Assembly (NCBI GenBank): GCA_947375185.1
Contig: CANCEU010000005.1
Coordinates: 1-64,000, forward strand
Direction: 5' to 3'
Source of the DNA: Chitinophagaceae bacterium
Lineage (GTDB): Bacteria > Bacteroidota > Bacteroidia > Chitinophagales > Chitinophagaceae
Length of the DNA: 64,000 nt
Every line of letters begins with the position of its first letter. The first letter of the stretch is position 1. This document shows positions 1 through 9,433 of this stretch, piece by piece. Under the pieces are notes generated by a model. The model ran no database searches, was not told the DNA's origin, and was given only the letters and a program-made list of their open reading frames with translations. The translations under genes and the position numbers were made by a program.

Positions 1-142
1 TTGGTTGCACCATTACCCATCTTTTTGTTTCAGATAAAACAGTGTCTTCAATTAATTTGAATCCCAAAATATGCGTGTAATACTGAATCGCTTCATCATA
101 ATCTCTTACAACGACTGCAACATGTGCCAAGTTTTGTTTCAT
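1..142 (-). CDS. VOC/glyoxalase-family protein (N-terminal fragment, runs off window)
   Basis: Reverse complement reads MKQNLAHVAVVVRDYDEAIQYYTHILGFKLIEDTVLSETKRWVMVQP, a typical VOC fold N-terminus. Confidence 0.75.
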   Translation of the reverse strand, partial: MKQNLAHVAVVVRDYDEAIQYYTHILGFKLIEDTVLSETKRWVMVQP

Positions 143-201
143 AAATCAAATGTACAAATATTTGAAAGGTTTATTTATCTTCAACCTGTTAAAGCACTTG
201 T

Positions 202-819
202 ATGGCAACTACTAAAAATTTGATTTTTGATTTAGGCAATGTTTTATATGACATTGATTTCGTAAAAATGTACAAAGCGTTCGACGATTTAGGTATTCCA
301 AATTTTGCAAATCATTTTACATTGAACAAGTCGGATCAAATATTTTTTGATTTAGAGAAAGGGTTGATTACCGAGGAAGCATTTTGTACTGGCTTCAATG
401 CCCTATATAATTTAAGTCTTACCAAGGAGCAAATAATAGGTGCTTGGAATGCATTGTTAATTGGCTACCGAAAAGAGAGTATTGATTGGGTTAAGGACCA
501 CAATAGCAAATATGCTACATTTTTATACTCTAATACCAATCAAATCCATTACGACCATTTTATCCCTCAATTTTCAAGAGAAGTAGGTGGAAATTTCGAA
601 AATCTGTTCAAAACACCCTATTTTTCGCATAAAATGGGCCAAAGAAAGCCCGATCCGGCCTCTTTTTTGCATATTTTGGAAAAAGAAGGATTGATAGCCG
701 AAGAAACCATTTTTATAGACGATAATGAGCCTAATGTGATTGCGGCTGCTTCGGTAGGCATGCAGGTTTTGTTTTTACAACCCGGAATGCGCGTTGAAAA
801 CGACCTATTGGTTTGTTAG
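202..819 (+). CDS. HAD-family hydrolase (HAD-IA like)
   Basis: N-terminal FDLGNVLYDID, KPDPASF and IFIDDNEPNV motifs. Confidence 0.85.
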   Translation: MATTKNLIFDLGNVLYDIDFVKMYKAFDDLGIPNFANHFTLNKSDQIFFDLEKGLITEEAFCTGFNALYNLSLTKEQIIGAWNALLIGYRKESIDWVKDHNSKYATFLYSNTNQIHYDHFIPQFSREVGGNFENLFKTPYFSHKMGQRKPDPASFLHILEKEGLIAEETIFIDDNEPNVIAAASVGMQVLFLQPGMRVENDLLVC

Positions 820-834
820 TGAAGTTGTAGAGAA

Positions 835-1107
835 TTATTTCTTAACTTCTTCAAAATCAATGTATTCGGCATCAATTTGAGCCTCTTTATTGGGCGTACT
901 TGTTGTGTTGCTTGTCGAATTTGAGTTGTTCCCGCCTTGTTGTCCCGCTGCGTTTTGGGCCCTTTTAAAAGCCTCAGCTTGTTGGCGTTGAGCCTGTTCC
1001 ATATTTTGTCTAACTGTTTTTACCCCTTTGCTTACAGGTACTATTATTTCAAAAATGACCTTGTATAGCAGGTAAATAATCAGTCCATCTATTATATACT
1101 TCCACAT
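835..1107 (-). CDS. DUF4834-like small membrane protein
   Basis: 90 aa, N-terminal TM segment, Q-rich region, terminal DAEYIDFEEVK typical of this Bacteroidetes family. Confidence 0.65.
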   Translation of the reverse strand: MWKYIIDGLIIYLLYKVIFEIIVPVSKGVKTVRQNMEQAQRQQAEAFKRAQNAAGQQGGNNSNSTSNTTSTPNKEAQIDAEYIDFEEVKK

Positions 1108-1137
1108 AATGCAAAAATAAGATACTATATAATATTA

Positions 1138-1169
1138 TTGGGTGATTTCATCCTGTTTTATTACCTTTG
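1138..1169 (+). promoter_or_regulatory. Candidate Bacteroidetes-type promoter of rimP-nusA-infB operon
   Basis: TTG (1138-1140), 21-nt spacer, TACCTTTG (1162-1169), matching TAnnTTTG -7 consensus. Confidence 0.6.
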
Positions 1170-1190
1170 TTCAAGAATAAGCAGAGATAT

Positions 1191-1222
1191 GAAGGGAACG
1201 AAATCGTTCCCTTCTTCTTTTT
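1191..1222 (+). terminator. Intrinsic terminator-like hairpin in rimP leader (candidate attenuator)
   Basis: GAAGGGAACG-AAAT-CGTTCCCTTC perfect 10-bp stem followed by TTCTTTTT, 5 nt before rimP ATG. Confidence 0.65.
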
Positions 1223-1226
1223 AACT

Positions 1227-1697
1227 ATGGAAGTAAACGATTTAAAAGAAAGGGTACACGGAATTATTGAACCTCTATTGGTAGAGGATCCGGAATATTT
1301 TTTGGTGTGGATCAAGGTAAAACCTGGTCATGTCATCAGAGTGTATTTAGATGGCGACAATGGGTTGCCTATTCAAAAGTGTATCTACTTTAACCGTAAA
1401 TTATACAGGGCCATTGAGGAAGCTGGCTGGTTTCCTGACGGAGATTTTGCTTTAGAAGTTTCTTCGCCGGGTGTTGATGAGCCTTTGTTATTAAAAAGAC
1501 AATACAATAAAAATATAGGTCGTAAAGTTGAAGTGGAAATGTTGGATGAAACCAAGAAAGAAGGCACATTAACAACAATAACTGAAACTGATATTCTTAT
1601 TGAGTGGACTGAGGGAAAGGGTAAAAAAGCAACCCAGCAACAATTGCTTATTCCATTCGAGCAAATAAAATCAACTATAGTTCAAATTCAATTTTAA
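1227..1697 (+). CDS. rimP: Ribosome maturation factor RimP (start corrected from 1167 to ATG at 1227)
   Basis: MEVNDLKERVHGIIEPLL, LEVSSPGVDEPL motif; immediately upstream of nusA-infB. The 1167 start is a TTG overlapping the -7 box. Confidence 0.9.
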   Translation: MEVNDLKERVHGIIEPLLVEDPEYFLVWIKVKPGHVIRVYLDGDNGLPIQKCIYFNRKLYRAIEEAGWFPDGDFALEVSSPGVDEPLLLKRQYNKNIGRKVEVEMLDETKKEGTLTTITETDILIEWTEGKGKKATQQQLLIPFEQIKSTIVQIQF

Positions 1698-1735
1698 CAA
1701 ATCATCAAGCGAGGAGCTTGAAAAAAAATTATGTT

Positions 1736-2986
1736 ATGGCAAGTATAAATTTGATTGAGGCGTTCCAAGAATTTAAAGACGCAGAAAGCATTGATCGTCC
1801 AACCATGATGAAAGTGGTGGAAGATGTTTTCAAAACTTTATTAAGAAAAAAATACGGTAGCGATGAAAATTTTGACGTTATCGTAAACGCTGAAAAAGGT
1901 GACTTGGAAATTATCCGTCGTCGTGAAATTCGTCCTGATGATGATGTAGACAATCCATTGGCTGAAGTTTCATATTCTGACGCAATCAAAATAGAGCCTG
2001 ACTTTGAGATTGGTGAGGAGTTATTAGAGGAAGTAAATATTTATGATTTTGGTCGTCGTGCAATTTTGGCTGCAAAGCAAACTTTAGCATCTCGTATCAA
2101 TGACTTAAAAAAGAATGCTTTAGTAAAAAAATATTCTGATCGTATTGGTGAAATCATCAATGCTGAAATTTATCAGGTTTGGAAAAAAGAGGTTTTGTTA
2201 TTAGATGAGGAAGGCAATGAATTAATTCTTCCTAAAACAGAACAAATTCCTCAAGACTTTTTCAAGAAAGGAGAAAATATTAGAGCGGTCATTGCGCGCG
2301 TGGATATGAAAAATAATTCACCGGTAATTATCTTGTCTAGAACAAGTCCTTTATTCTTAGCTAAATTATTAGAAATTGAAGTTCCAGAAATTTTCGATGG
2401 TTTAATCACTATCAAGAAAATTGTTCGCGAACCAGGTGAGCGTGCTAAAGTAGCTGTTGAATCATTCGATGATCGAATTGATCCAGTTGGCGCTTGTGTG
2501 GGTATGAAAGGTTCTCGTATACATGGAATTGTTCGTGAATTGAAAAACGAAAATATCGACGTAATCAACTTTACTACCAATACTCAATTATTAATTCAAC
2601 GTTCATTGACGCCAGCAAAAATCAGCTTCATGAATTTGGATAATGATCGTAAGCGTGCTGAAGTTTATTTACAAGCCGATCAAGTTTCTTTGGCGATTGG
2701 TCGTCGTGGCGTTAACATCAAATTAGCATCTGAATTAACAGGTTATGAATTAGATGTTTATCGTGAGGATGAGGAAGTGGTAGACGAATTTGATATCGAC
2801 ATGGATGAATTTACAGATGAAATTGAGCCATGGGTGATTGACGAATTTAAGCGTGTAGGTTGTGATACAGGACGAAGTGTATTGAAATTAAGCGCTGATG
2901 AATTAGAAAGAAGAACAGACTTAGAAAAAGAAACGATCGCTGAAGTGCGTCGTATCTTACAAGAAGAGTTTGACAAAGGTGAATAA
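1736..2986 (+). CDS. nusA: Transcription termination/antitermination factor NusA
   Basis: NusA N-terminal, S1 and KH region (DPVGACVGMKGSRI, LAIGRRGVNIKLA); likely start ATG at 1736 in the frame of track ORF 1718. Confidence 0.96.
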   Translation: MASINLIEAFQEFKDAESIDRPTMMKVVEDVFKTLLRKKYGSDENFDVIVNAEKGDLEIIRRREIRPDDDVDNPLAEVSYSDAIKIEPDFEIGEELLEEVNIYDFGRRAILAAKQTLASRINDLKKNALVKKYSDRIGEIINAEIYQVWKKEVLLLDEEGNELILPKTEQIPQDFFKKGENIRAVIARVDMKNNSPVIILSRTSPLFLAKLLEIEVPEIFDGLITIKKIVREPGERAKVAVESFDDRIDPVGACVGMKGSRIHGIVRELKNENIDVINFTTNTQLLIQRSLTPAKISFMNLDNDRKRAEVYLQADQVSLAIGRRGVNIKLASELTGYELDVYREDEEVVDEFDIDMDEFTDEIEPWVIDEFKRVGCDTGRSVLKLSADELERRTDLEKETIAEVRRILQEEFDKGE

Positions 2987-3067
2987 CCTTTGAATTAGAA
3001 GTATATTTGTATTAGGTGACTCGTCCCGCGTCATCTTAAGTATGAAACTGGGACAAAAAACAATAGA

Positions 3068-5980
3068 ATGTCAGAATTGAAACTACCAAGACTGTTAGCA
3101 GCCGCGAAAGAATTTAATGTTGGTCAAGATACCATCATTGATTTCTTGGCAAAAAAAGGTTTTCCTAAAGACGACCTTAAGCCAACAGCTAAATTATCTG
3201 AAGAGCAGTATTATGCTTTACAGGCCGAATTCCAAAGCGATAAAGTAGCTAGGAATAAGGCGGATCATGTTGAATTGCCAAAAGGCGCCGGTGTCGACAA
3301 GGCGAAAAAAGTTGAGGAAGCTCCTGTTGCAGAAGTTAAAAAAGTAGAAGCTCCAAAACCTATAGTAGCAGAAGCTCCTAAAGTAGATGCATTTGCTGAA
3401 ATAGCGAATCCTACAAAAGAAGAGCCAGTTAAAGTAAAAGTAGAAGCGCCAGAAATGGAAGCTCCTAAAGTGATTAATAAGATTGATTTGTCATTGATTG
3501 ACTCTTCGACTCGTCCTAAAAAAGCGGTGAAGAAAACCGAACCTGCTCCAAGTGCAGATCAAGCTTCATCCAAAGAAAGCAACGAAACTGCTAAGCCAAA
3601 AGCGGCTCCCAAAAAAGAGGCGACAAAGGTAGAACCAGTTCCTGCACCTAAGCCTGCACCAGCTGCACCGGTAGATCATTCTATCGCTCCTGAAAATGTA
3701 CACGGCGAAATCACCAATATTCAAGCAGATAAGTTAACGGGTCCAAAAATTTTAGGTAAAATTGAATTACCTATAAATAGTGACACCCGTCCTAAGCCAT
3801 TGAGTCAGGAAGAAAAGCGTACGCGTAAACGTATTCCAGTTCAAGGTCAAGGTAATCGTCCGCAGGGTCAAGGCCAACAGGGAGGAAACACACAAGGCGG
3901 TGGATATCAAGGTAATCGCCCTAATAATGGCGGTGGCGGGTATCAAGGCAATCGCCCTAATAATGGTGGTGGCGGCTATCAAGGAAATAGACCAAATAAC
4001 CGTCCAGGTCAAGCAGGTGGTGGTCGTAGAAATGTTCCTCAAACTGCGGAACAAAAAGAAATTGATCAAAAAGCAATTCAAGATAAGATTAAGGAAACAC
4101 AAGCTAAATTATCTGGCCAAGGTGGTAGAGGTAAGAGCATGAAATCTAAATATCGTCGTCAAAGAAGGGAAGAAGCTGCTGAAAATGAGAACAACGAACA
4201 AAGAGAAGATAACAAGCTACAAGTAACTGAATTTGTTACTGTGAGTGAGTTGTCAAGCTTGATGGATGTAAGTTTTGCAGATATCATTAGCAAGTGTATG
4301 AACTTGGGTATCATGGTATCCATTAACCAACGTTTAGATGCCGAGGTTATTGAACTAGTTGCATCTGAATTTGGTTTTGAAGTTGAATTCGTTGGATTAG
4401 AAGAAGCGGAGGAAATGGATGAACAAGAAGAAGCGGATGACCTTGCAAATTTAGTAGAGCGTCCTCCAATTGTTACCATCATGGGTCACGTGGATCACGG
4501 TAAAACTTCATTATTGGATTATATCCGTAATGCAAATGTGGTTGCAGGTGAGGCCGGTGGTATCACTCAACATATTGGTGCTTATGAAGTGACTTTGCCA
4601 AATGGTAAAGCAATCACTTTCTTGGACACACCTGGTCACGAAGCCTTTACGGCAATGCGTGCTCGTGGTGCTAAAATTACAGACATCTCTATCATTGTTG
4701 TTGCTGCAGATGATGCGGTAATGCCTCAAACCAAGGAAGCCATCAGTCACTCGCAAGCTGCGAATGTACCAATGATTTTTGCGGTGAATAAAATTGATAA
4801 AGACGGTGCACAACCGCAAAAGATATACGAGCAATTGTCTCAAATGAATATCCTTGTTGAAGCTTGGGGTGGTAAATTCCAAAACCAAGAATTGTCTGCA
4901 AAACAAGGTTTGAATGTAGATGCATTGTTAGAAAAAGTGTTATTAGAATCTGAAATTTTAGATTTAAAAGCAAACCCTAATAGAGAAGCTACAGGAAGTG
5001 TTATCGAAGCGTCTTTGGATAAAGGTCGTGGATATGTTGCTACAATATTAGTTCAAAACGGAACCTTACGTCAAGGGGATTTAATTTTATCTGGCCAATT
5101 TTATGGTCGTGTAAAAGCGATGTTCAACGAGCGTAATCAAAGAATTGAAGTAGCACCTCCGTCAACCCCTGTTGTTATCTTAGGTTTGAATGGTGCTCCT
5201 CAAGCGGGTGAGAAATTCAAAGTATATGATGATGAAGCTGAAGCAAAAGAATTAGCAACTAAGCGCGCTCAATTATTAAGAGAGCAAGGCTTAAGAACTA
5301 GAAAACATATTACGTTAGATGAGATTGGTCGTCGTTTGGCTTTAGGAAACTTTAAAGAATTAAACATCATCATCAAAGGTGACGTGGATGGTTCGGTAGA
5401 GGCATTGAGCGATTCCTTACAAAAATTATCTACTGAAGAAATTGCAGTTAGAGTGGTATTGAAAGGCGTAGGTCAAATTTCTGAGTCAGATGTATTATTA
5501 TCTGCAGCATCTGATGCAATCATTATTGGATTTAACGTTCGTCCTAGTTTGCAAGCAAATCGATTAGCTGAAACCGAAGGCGTTGAGATTAAAACATATT
5601 CTATTATCTATAACGCGATTGATGAAATCAAGAGTGCGATGGAAGGTATGTTGGAACCAAAAATCCAAGAAAAAATTGTTGCGAATGTGGAAGTACGTGA
5701 GGTTTACAAATTCGACAAAGCAACCGTTGCCGGATGTTTTGTGTTAGATGGTAAATTGAGCAGAAACAGTAAGATTCGTATTATTCGCGATGGTATCGTT
5801 GAATTCCCAAGAGGTGAAGGACAAGCAGCTGAATTGGGAAGTTTAAAACGATTCAAAGACGATGTAAAAGAAGTAGTTTCCAATATGGAATGTGGTTTAA
5901 CTATTAAAAACTTTAGCGACTTGAAACCAGGTGATATCGTTGAAGCGTTTGAAGAAGAAGAAGTTAAACGTACTTTATAA
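3068..5980 (+). CDS. infB: Translation initiation factor IF-2
   Basis: [45 protein letters not shown]; long disordered N-terminus. Confidence 0.98.
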   Translation: MSELKLPRLLAAAKEFNVGQDTIIDFLAKKGFPKDDLKPTAKLSEEQYYALQAEFQSDKVARNKADHVELPKGAGVDKAKKVEEAPVAEVKKVEAPKPIVAEAPKVDAFAEIANPTKEEPVKVKVEAPEMEAPKVINKIDLSLIDSSTRPKKAVKKTEPAPSADQASSKESNETAKPKAAPKKEATKVEPVPAPKPAPAAPVDHSIAPENVHGEITNIQADKLTGPKILGKIELPINSDTRPKPLSQEEKRTRKRIPVQGQGNRPQGQGQQGGNTQGGGYQGNRPNNGGGGYQGNRPNNGGGGYQGNRPNNRPGQAGGGRRNVPQTAEQKEIDQKAIQDKIKETQAKLSGQGGRGKSMKSKYRRQRREEAAENENNEQREDNKLQVTEFVTVSELSSLMDVSFADIISKCMNLGIMVSINQRLDAEVIELVASEFGFEVEFVGLEEAEEMDEQEEADDLANLVERPPIVTIMGHVDHGKTSLLDYIRNANVVAGEAGGITQHIGAYEVTLPNGKAITFLDTPGHEAFTAMRARGAKITDISIIVVAADDAVMPQTKEAISHSQAANVPMIFAVNKIDKDGAQPQKIYEQLSQMNILVEAWGGKFQNQELSAKQGLNVDALLEKVLLESEILDLKANPNREATGSVIEASLDKGRGYVATILVQNGTLRQGDLILSGQFYGRVKAMFNERNQRIEVAPPSTPVVILGLNGAPQAGEKFKVYDDEAEAKELATKRAQLLREQGLRTRKHITLDEIGRRLALGNFKELNIIIKGDVDGSVEALSDSLQKLSTEEIAVRVVLKGVGQISESDVLLSAASDAIIIGFNVRPSLQANRLAETEGVEIKTYSIIYNAIDEIKSAMEGMLEPKIQEKIVANVEVREVYKFDKATVAGCFVLDGKLSRNSKIRIIRDGIVEFPRGEGQAAELGSLKRFKDDVKEVVSNMECGLTIKNFSDLKPGDIVEAFEEEEVKRTL
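3896..4000 (+). repeat. Three tandem copies of a 33-36-nt coding repeat ([12 protein letters not shown]) in infB
   Basis: Direct reading: ggc ggt gga tat caa ggt aat cgc cct aat aat, then two 36-nt copies with synonymous changes. Confidence 0.9.
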
Positions 5981-5988
5981 AATAATTA

Positions 5989-6027
5989 AGATTTGATAGT
6001 TGGGATAATCACCCAGCTATCAGATCT
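5989..6027 (+). terminator. Strong hairpin in infB to surA-like intergenic region (terminator or processing site)
   Basis: AGATTTGATAGTTGGG-ataatca-CCCAGCTATCAGATCT, 16 pairs including 2 G-U; only a short T-run follows. Confidence 0.5.
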
Positions 6028-6049
6028 TTACCCATTAATTGTATTATTG

Positions 6050-7444
6050 ATGAAAATAGTTAGCGTTGTTTTTTCTTTAGTTTTATTGTCGTTTTCATTC
6101 TCGGCAAAAGCACAAGTTAAAAAAGTATTGGCCGATAAAATTATTGCCACAGTTGGAGATAAATTTATTTTAAGGTCAGATATTGATAATGCTAGTGCTG
6201 ATTATAAGAGACAAGCACAAGGACAAGAAGGAGTAACTATTCCAACAGATTGCCAAATTTTAGAAGGTCAATTAATTCGAAAAGCCTTGGTATTGCAGGC
6301 CGAAAAGGATTCAATCAATGTAACTGAGGATGAAATTCAAAATGCAATTGATAGTCGTATTCGAAGTTTCTTGCAACAATTTGGATCAAAGGAAGTGCTA
6401 GAGGAAGTTGCCGGTCGTAGTATTGGCCAATTAAAAGACGACTTTAGACTTTTAATAAAAGAACAAAAGTTGGCTGACGAAATGCAACAAAAAATTGTTG
6501 AGAAAATTAAAATTACACCAACCGAGGTACGCGCTTTTTATAATAAAATACCAACAGACAGCTTGCCTTTGTACGAGAGTGAAGTGCAAGTATTAGAATT
6601 GGTAATGCATCCAAAAGCAAATAGAGACGTGGAAGAATATGTGATTAAGCAAATGATGGATTATCGACGTCAAGTAGAGACTGGCGTTAATAAGTTTGAT
6701 CAATTGATAAAATTATATTCTGAGGATCCAAGTTCAAAGGAAAATTTAGGTCAATTCAATTTGAATAGAAACGAGAAAAATTTTGACCCTGCGTTTATGT
6801 CTGGATCTTTCCGCTTGAAAGAAGGTCAAATTTCTGCGCCTATTAAATCTAAATTTGGCTACCATTTAATTCAATTAATTTCAAGATCAGGTGATGATGC
6901 AGTGGTTAAACACATTTTACGTATCCCGCCTATCTCTAATGATGAGATTAATGAAACCAAGCATTTTTTAGATAGTGTTAGAAAAGATGTGGTTGGAGGA
7001 AAGTATAGTTTTGGCGAAGCAGTAAATAAGAATAGCGATGATGACGGGAGTAAATTTACTGGAGGTGCTATTTCGGGTAGAGATGGTTCAACTTATATTA
7101 ATTACGATCAATTACCTGACAAGGAAATGGTTGTATTATTAAAAACAATGAAACCAGGCGATGTGTCCGCGCCACAGGTATATACCGATGACAGAGGTAG
7201 AAAAGCAGTAAGATTGGTCTATTTTAAAGATCGTACCGAGCCGCACAAAGAAAACTTAAAAGAAGACTATAACCGTATTGCGGCCAGAGCGCTCGCTGTT
7301 AAGAAACAAAAGATATTAGAGCAGTGGTTTAACGATCATATCACTAATTATTACATCTTTATTGACGAGGCCTACCAAACTTGTGAAGAGATTAAAGACT
7401 GGTCTAAAGTGGCAAATGCCATTACTAAGCAAAAAACCTATTAA
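6050..7444 (+). CDS. SurA-like periplasmic peptidyl-prolyl isomerase (start corrected to ATG 6050)
   Basis: Signal peptide MKIVSVVFSLVLLSFSFSAKAQ, ATVGDKFILRSDI, parvulin domain SEDPSSKENLGQF...FGYHLIQLI. Confidence 0.88.
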   Translation: MKIVSVVFSLVLLSFSFSAKAQVKKVLADKIIATVGDKFILRSDIDNASADYKRQAQGQEGVTIPTDCQILEGQLIRKALVLQAEKDSINVTEDEIQNAIDSRIRSFLQQFGSKEVLEEVAGRSIGQLKDDFRLLIKEQKLADEMQQKIVEKIKITPTEVRAFYNKIPTDSLPLYESEVQVLELVMHPKANRDVEEYVIKQMMDYRRQVETGVNKFDQLIKLYSEDPSSKENLGQFNLNRNEKNFDPAFMSGSFRLKEGQISAPIKSKFGYHLIQLISRSGDDAVVKHILRIPPISNDEINETKHFLDSVRKDVVGGKYSFGEAVNKNSDDDGSKFTGGAISGRDGSTYINYDQLPDKEMVVLLKTMKPGDVSAPQVYTDDRGRKAVRLVYFKDRTEPHKENLKEDYNRIAARALAVKKQKILEQWFNDHITNYYIFIDEAYQTCEEIKDWSKVANAITKQKTY

Positions 7445-7518
7445 TTTTCGATTTTTTCGACTGCTTCTTAGATAAGATTAAGGAACTATCGTAAATTTGT
7501 GGCTCCTTAAACACCATC

Positions 7519-9366
7519 ATGAGCGACGAAATTAAACACGAATGTGGCCTAGCCTATATTCGCTTAAGAAAACCCTTCTCTTATTATTTGCAAAAAAGAG
7601 GGACGGTTACCTACGGACTTAACAAATTATATCTTTTGATGGAAAAACAGCACAATCGTGGTCAAGATGGTGCTGGTTTAGCAACTTTAAAATTAAATAT
7701 AGAATCGGGGAATCCTTTTTTATACCGCCAACGTAGCAATGCTCCTCAACCTATTGCGGATTTATTTTACAAAATTGGTTTAGAGATTCAAGAGCTTGAA
7801 AAATTCCAACCCAATATTAGCAAGCACCCAGGATTAATGAAAGGACATTTGCCTTTTATGGGTGAAATTTTACTAGGCCATTTGCGCTATGGAACACAAG
7901 GCAAAAACAATGTTGAATTTTGTCATCCATTTATCAAAAAAGATTTAGTGCCAGGAAAAAATATTGCTCTTGCGGGTAATTTCAACTTGGTTAATACAGA
8001 TGAATTGTTTCAACAAATTGGATTTGATCCAGGTCCATTTGAAAAACAAAGTGACCTTGCTGCCATGATGGAAGTGATTCATCACTTTCTAGTTAAAGAA
8101 GAAGCATTGAATCCTAATGCACCTAATATTGTAAATGTATTAAAACAAGCTGCTCCTTTATTTGATGGAGGTTTTACAATTGGCGGTTTAATTGGTAATG
8201 GGTACAGCTTTATTATGCGCGATGCCAATGGCATTCGCCCAGCTTATTATTACATTGATGGAGAAGTAATTGTTGCTGCAAGTGAGCGCGCTTCTATTCG
8301 TACTACTTTTAATGTAGGCGAAAATGAAGTTTTGGAATTGATGCCAGGAACTGCATTGATTGTGGATGACAATGGTAATTATAAAATTGAACAAATTATT
8401 GAGCCAAAGGAAAGAAGAGCATGTTCATTTGAACGTATTTATTTTTCAAGAGGTAGCGATGAAAAAATATATCGAGAGCGTATTGCTTTAGGAAATCATT
8501 TAAGTAAAATTGTGTTAGATCGTATTGAAAAAGATTTAAAGCATACAATCTTTTCTTACATTCCAAACACTGCCGAAGTTGCCTTTTATGGTTTAGTAAA
8601 AGGAATGGAGCAATATTTAAATAAGATTAAAGTAGAACGTATTTTAAGCTGGGGTAAGGAGGTTGATCCTGAGCGCTTGGAGGAAATGGTGAATCGAAAA
8701 ATTCGTCAAGAAAAAATCGCCATTAAAGATGTTAAGTTAAGAACTTTTATTACTGCTGATGCGAATCGTAATGAAATGGTTCAGCACGTTTATGATATTA
8801 CTTATGGAACAGTCAAAAAAGACGAGGATACCTTAGTGGTAATAGATGATAGTATTGTACGCGGAACTACTTTAAAAGAAAGTATCATAAGAATGTTGTC
8901 AAGACTTTCTCCTAAAAAAATAATTGTTGTTTCTTCGGCTCCTCAAATCAGGTACCCAGATTGTTACGGTATTGACATGAGCAAGATGGGTGACTTTATT
9001 GCTTTTAAAGCGGCTATAGCATTATTGGAAGAAAGAGGAATGACGAATGTGATAGATGATACTTACCAAAAAATAAAAGCGTTAGAAGTAAATGGAGCGT
9101 TACACACCGAGAATGTGGTACGTCAACTTTACAAGCCATTTTCACCTGAAGAAATTTCAGATAAAATTGCACAATTAATTACCCCTAGTAATGTAAATAT
9201 TCCGGTTGAAGTCATTTATCAAACCATCGAAGATTTACATGAGTGTTGCCCAACCAATACAGGTGACTGGTACTTCACGGGGAACTATCCAACACCAGGA
9301 GGTAACAGGGTTTGCAACAAAGCCTTTGTAAATTATGTAGAAGGAAATAACGTTAGAGGATATTAA
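7519..9366 (+). CDS. Amidophosphoribosyltransferase-like protein (class II GATase + PRTase), long form
   Basis: CGLAYIRLRK, EKQHNRGQDGAGLAT, LGHLRYGT, VVIDDSIVRGTTLKESI (PRPP loop); 615 aa. Confidence 0.85.
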   Translation: MSDEIKHECGLAYIRLRKPFSYYLQKRGTVTYGLNKLYLLMEKQHNRGQDGAGLATLKLNIESGNPFLYRQRSNAPQPIADLFYKIGLEIQELEKFQPNISKHPGLMKGHLPFMGEILLGHLRYGTQGKNNVEFCHPFIKKDLVPGKNIALAGNFNLVNTDELFQQIGFDPGPFEKQSDLAAMMEVIHHFLVKEEALNPNAPNIVNVLKQAAPLFDGGFTIGGLIGNGYSFIMRDANGIRPAYYYIDGEVIVAASERASIRTTFNVGENEVLELMPGTALIVDDNGNYKIEQIIEPKERRACSFERIYFSRGSDEKIYRERIALGNHLSKIVLDRIEKDLKHTIFSYIPNTAEVAFYGLVKGMEQYLNKIKVERILSWGKEVDPERLEEMVNRKIRQEKIAIKDVKLRTFITADANRNEMVQHVYDITYGTVKKDEDTLVVIDDSIVRGTTLKESIIRMLSRLSPKKIIVVSSAPQIRYPDCYGIDMSKMGDFIAFKAAIALLEERGMTNVIDDTYQKIKALEVNGALHTENVVRQLYKPFSPEEISDKIAQLITPSNVNIPVEVIYQTIEDLHECCPTNTGDWYFTGNYPTPGGNRVCNKAFVNYVEGNNVRGY

Positions 9367-9402
9367 TAAAAAAGGAGCCACCGGCTCCTTTTTTATTAAT
9401 AT
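9360..9402. terminator. Bidirectional intrinsic terminator between convergent genes
   Basis: ATATTAATAAAAAAGGAGCC-ACC-GGCTCCTTTTTTATTAATAT, perfect 20-bp inverted repeat. Confidence 0.9.
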
Positions 9403-9433
9403 GGCTTTAAGAGGCACTTATACGCTAAAGAAC

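Noticed and set aside
1167-1226. Extended RimP N-terminus (MFKNKQRYEGNEIVPFFFLT)
   Set aside because: TTG start overlaps the -7 box and the extension translates the attenuator hairpin; ATG 1227 fits the family.
2251-2580. Long antisense ORFs opposite nusA and many other genes (e.g. 4511..4906, 20402..20809, 43133..43444, 59347..59682, 59843..60283)
   Set aside because: All lie antisense to well-supported conserved genes and show no recognisable domains.
3013-3053. GTCCC...GGGAC pairing in the nusA-infB gap
   Set aside because: Only 5 bp with a long loop; too weak to claim as a structured element.
3767-4142. ORFs 3767..4102 (-) and 3900..4142 (+) overlapping infB
   Set aside because: Frame/antisense artefacts of the infB low-complexity repeats; infB frame is unambiguous.
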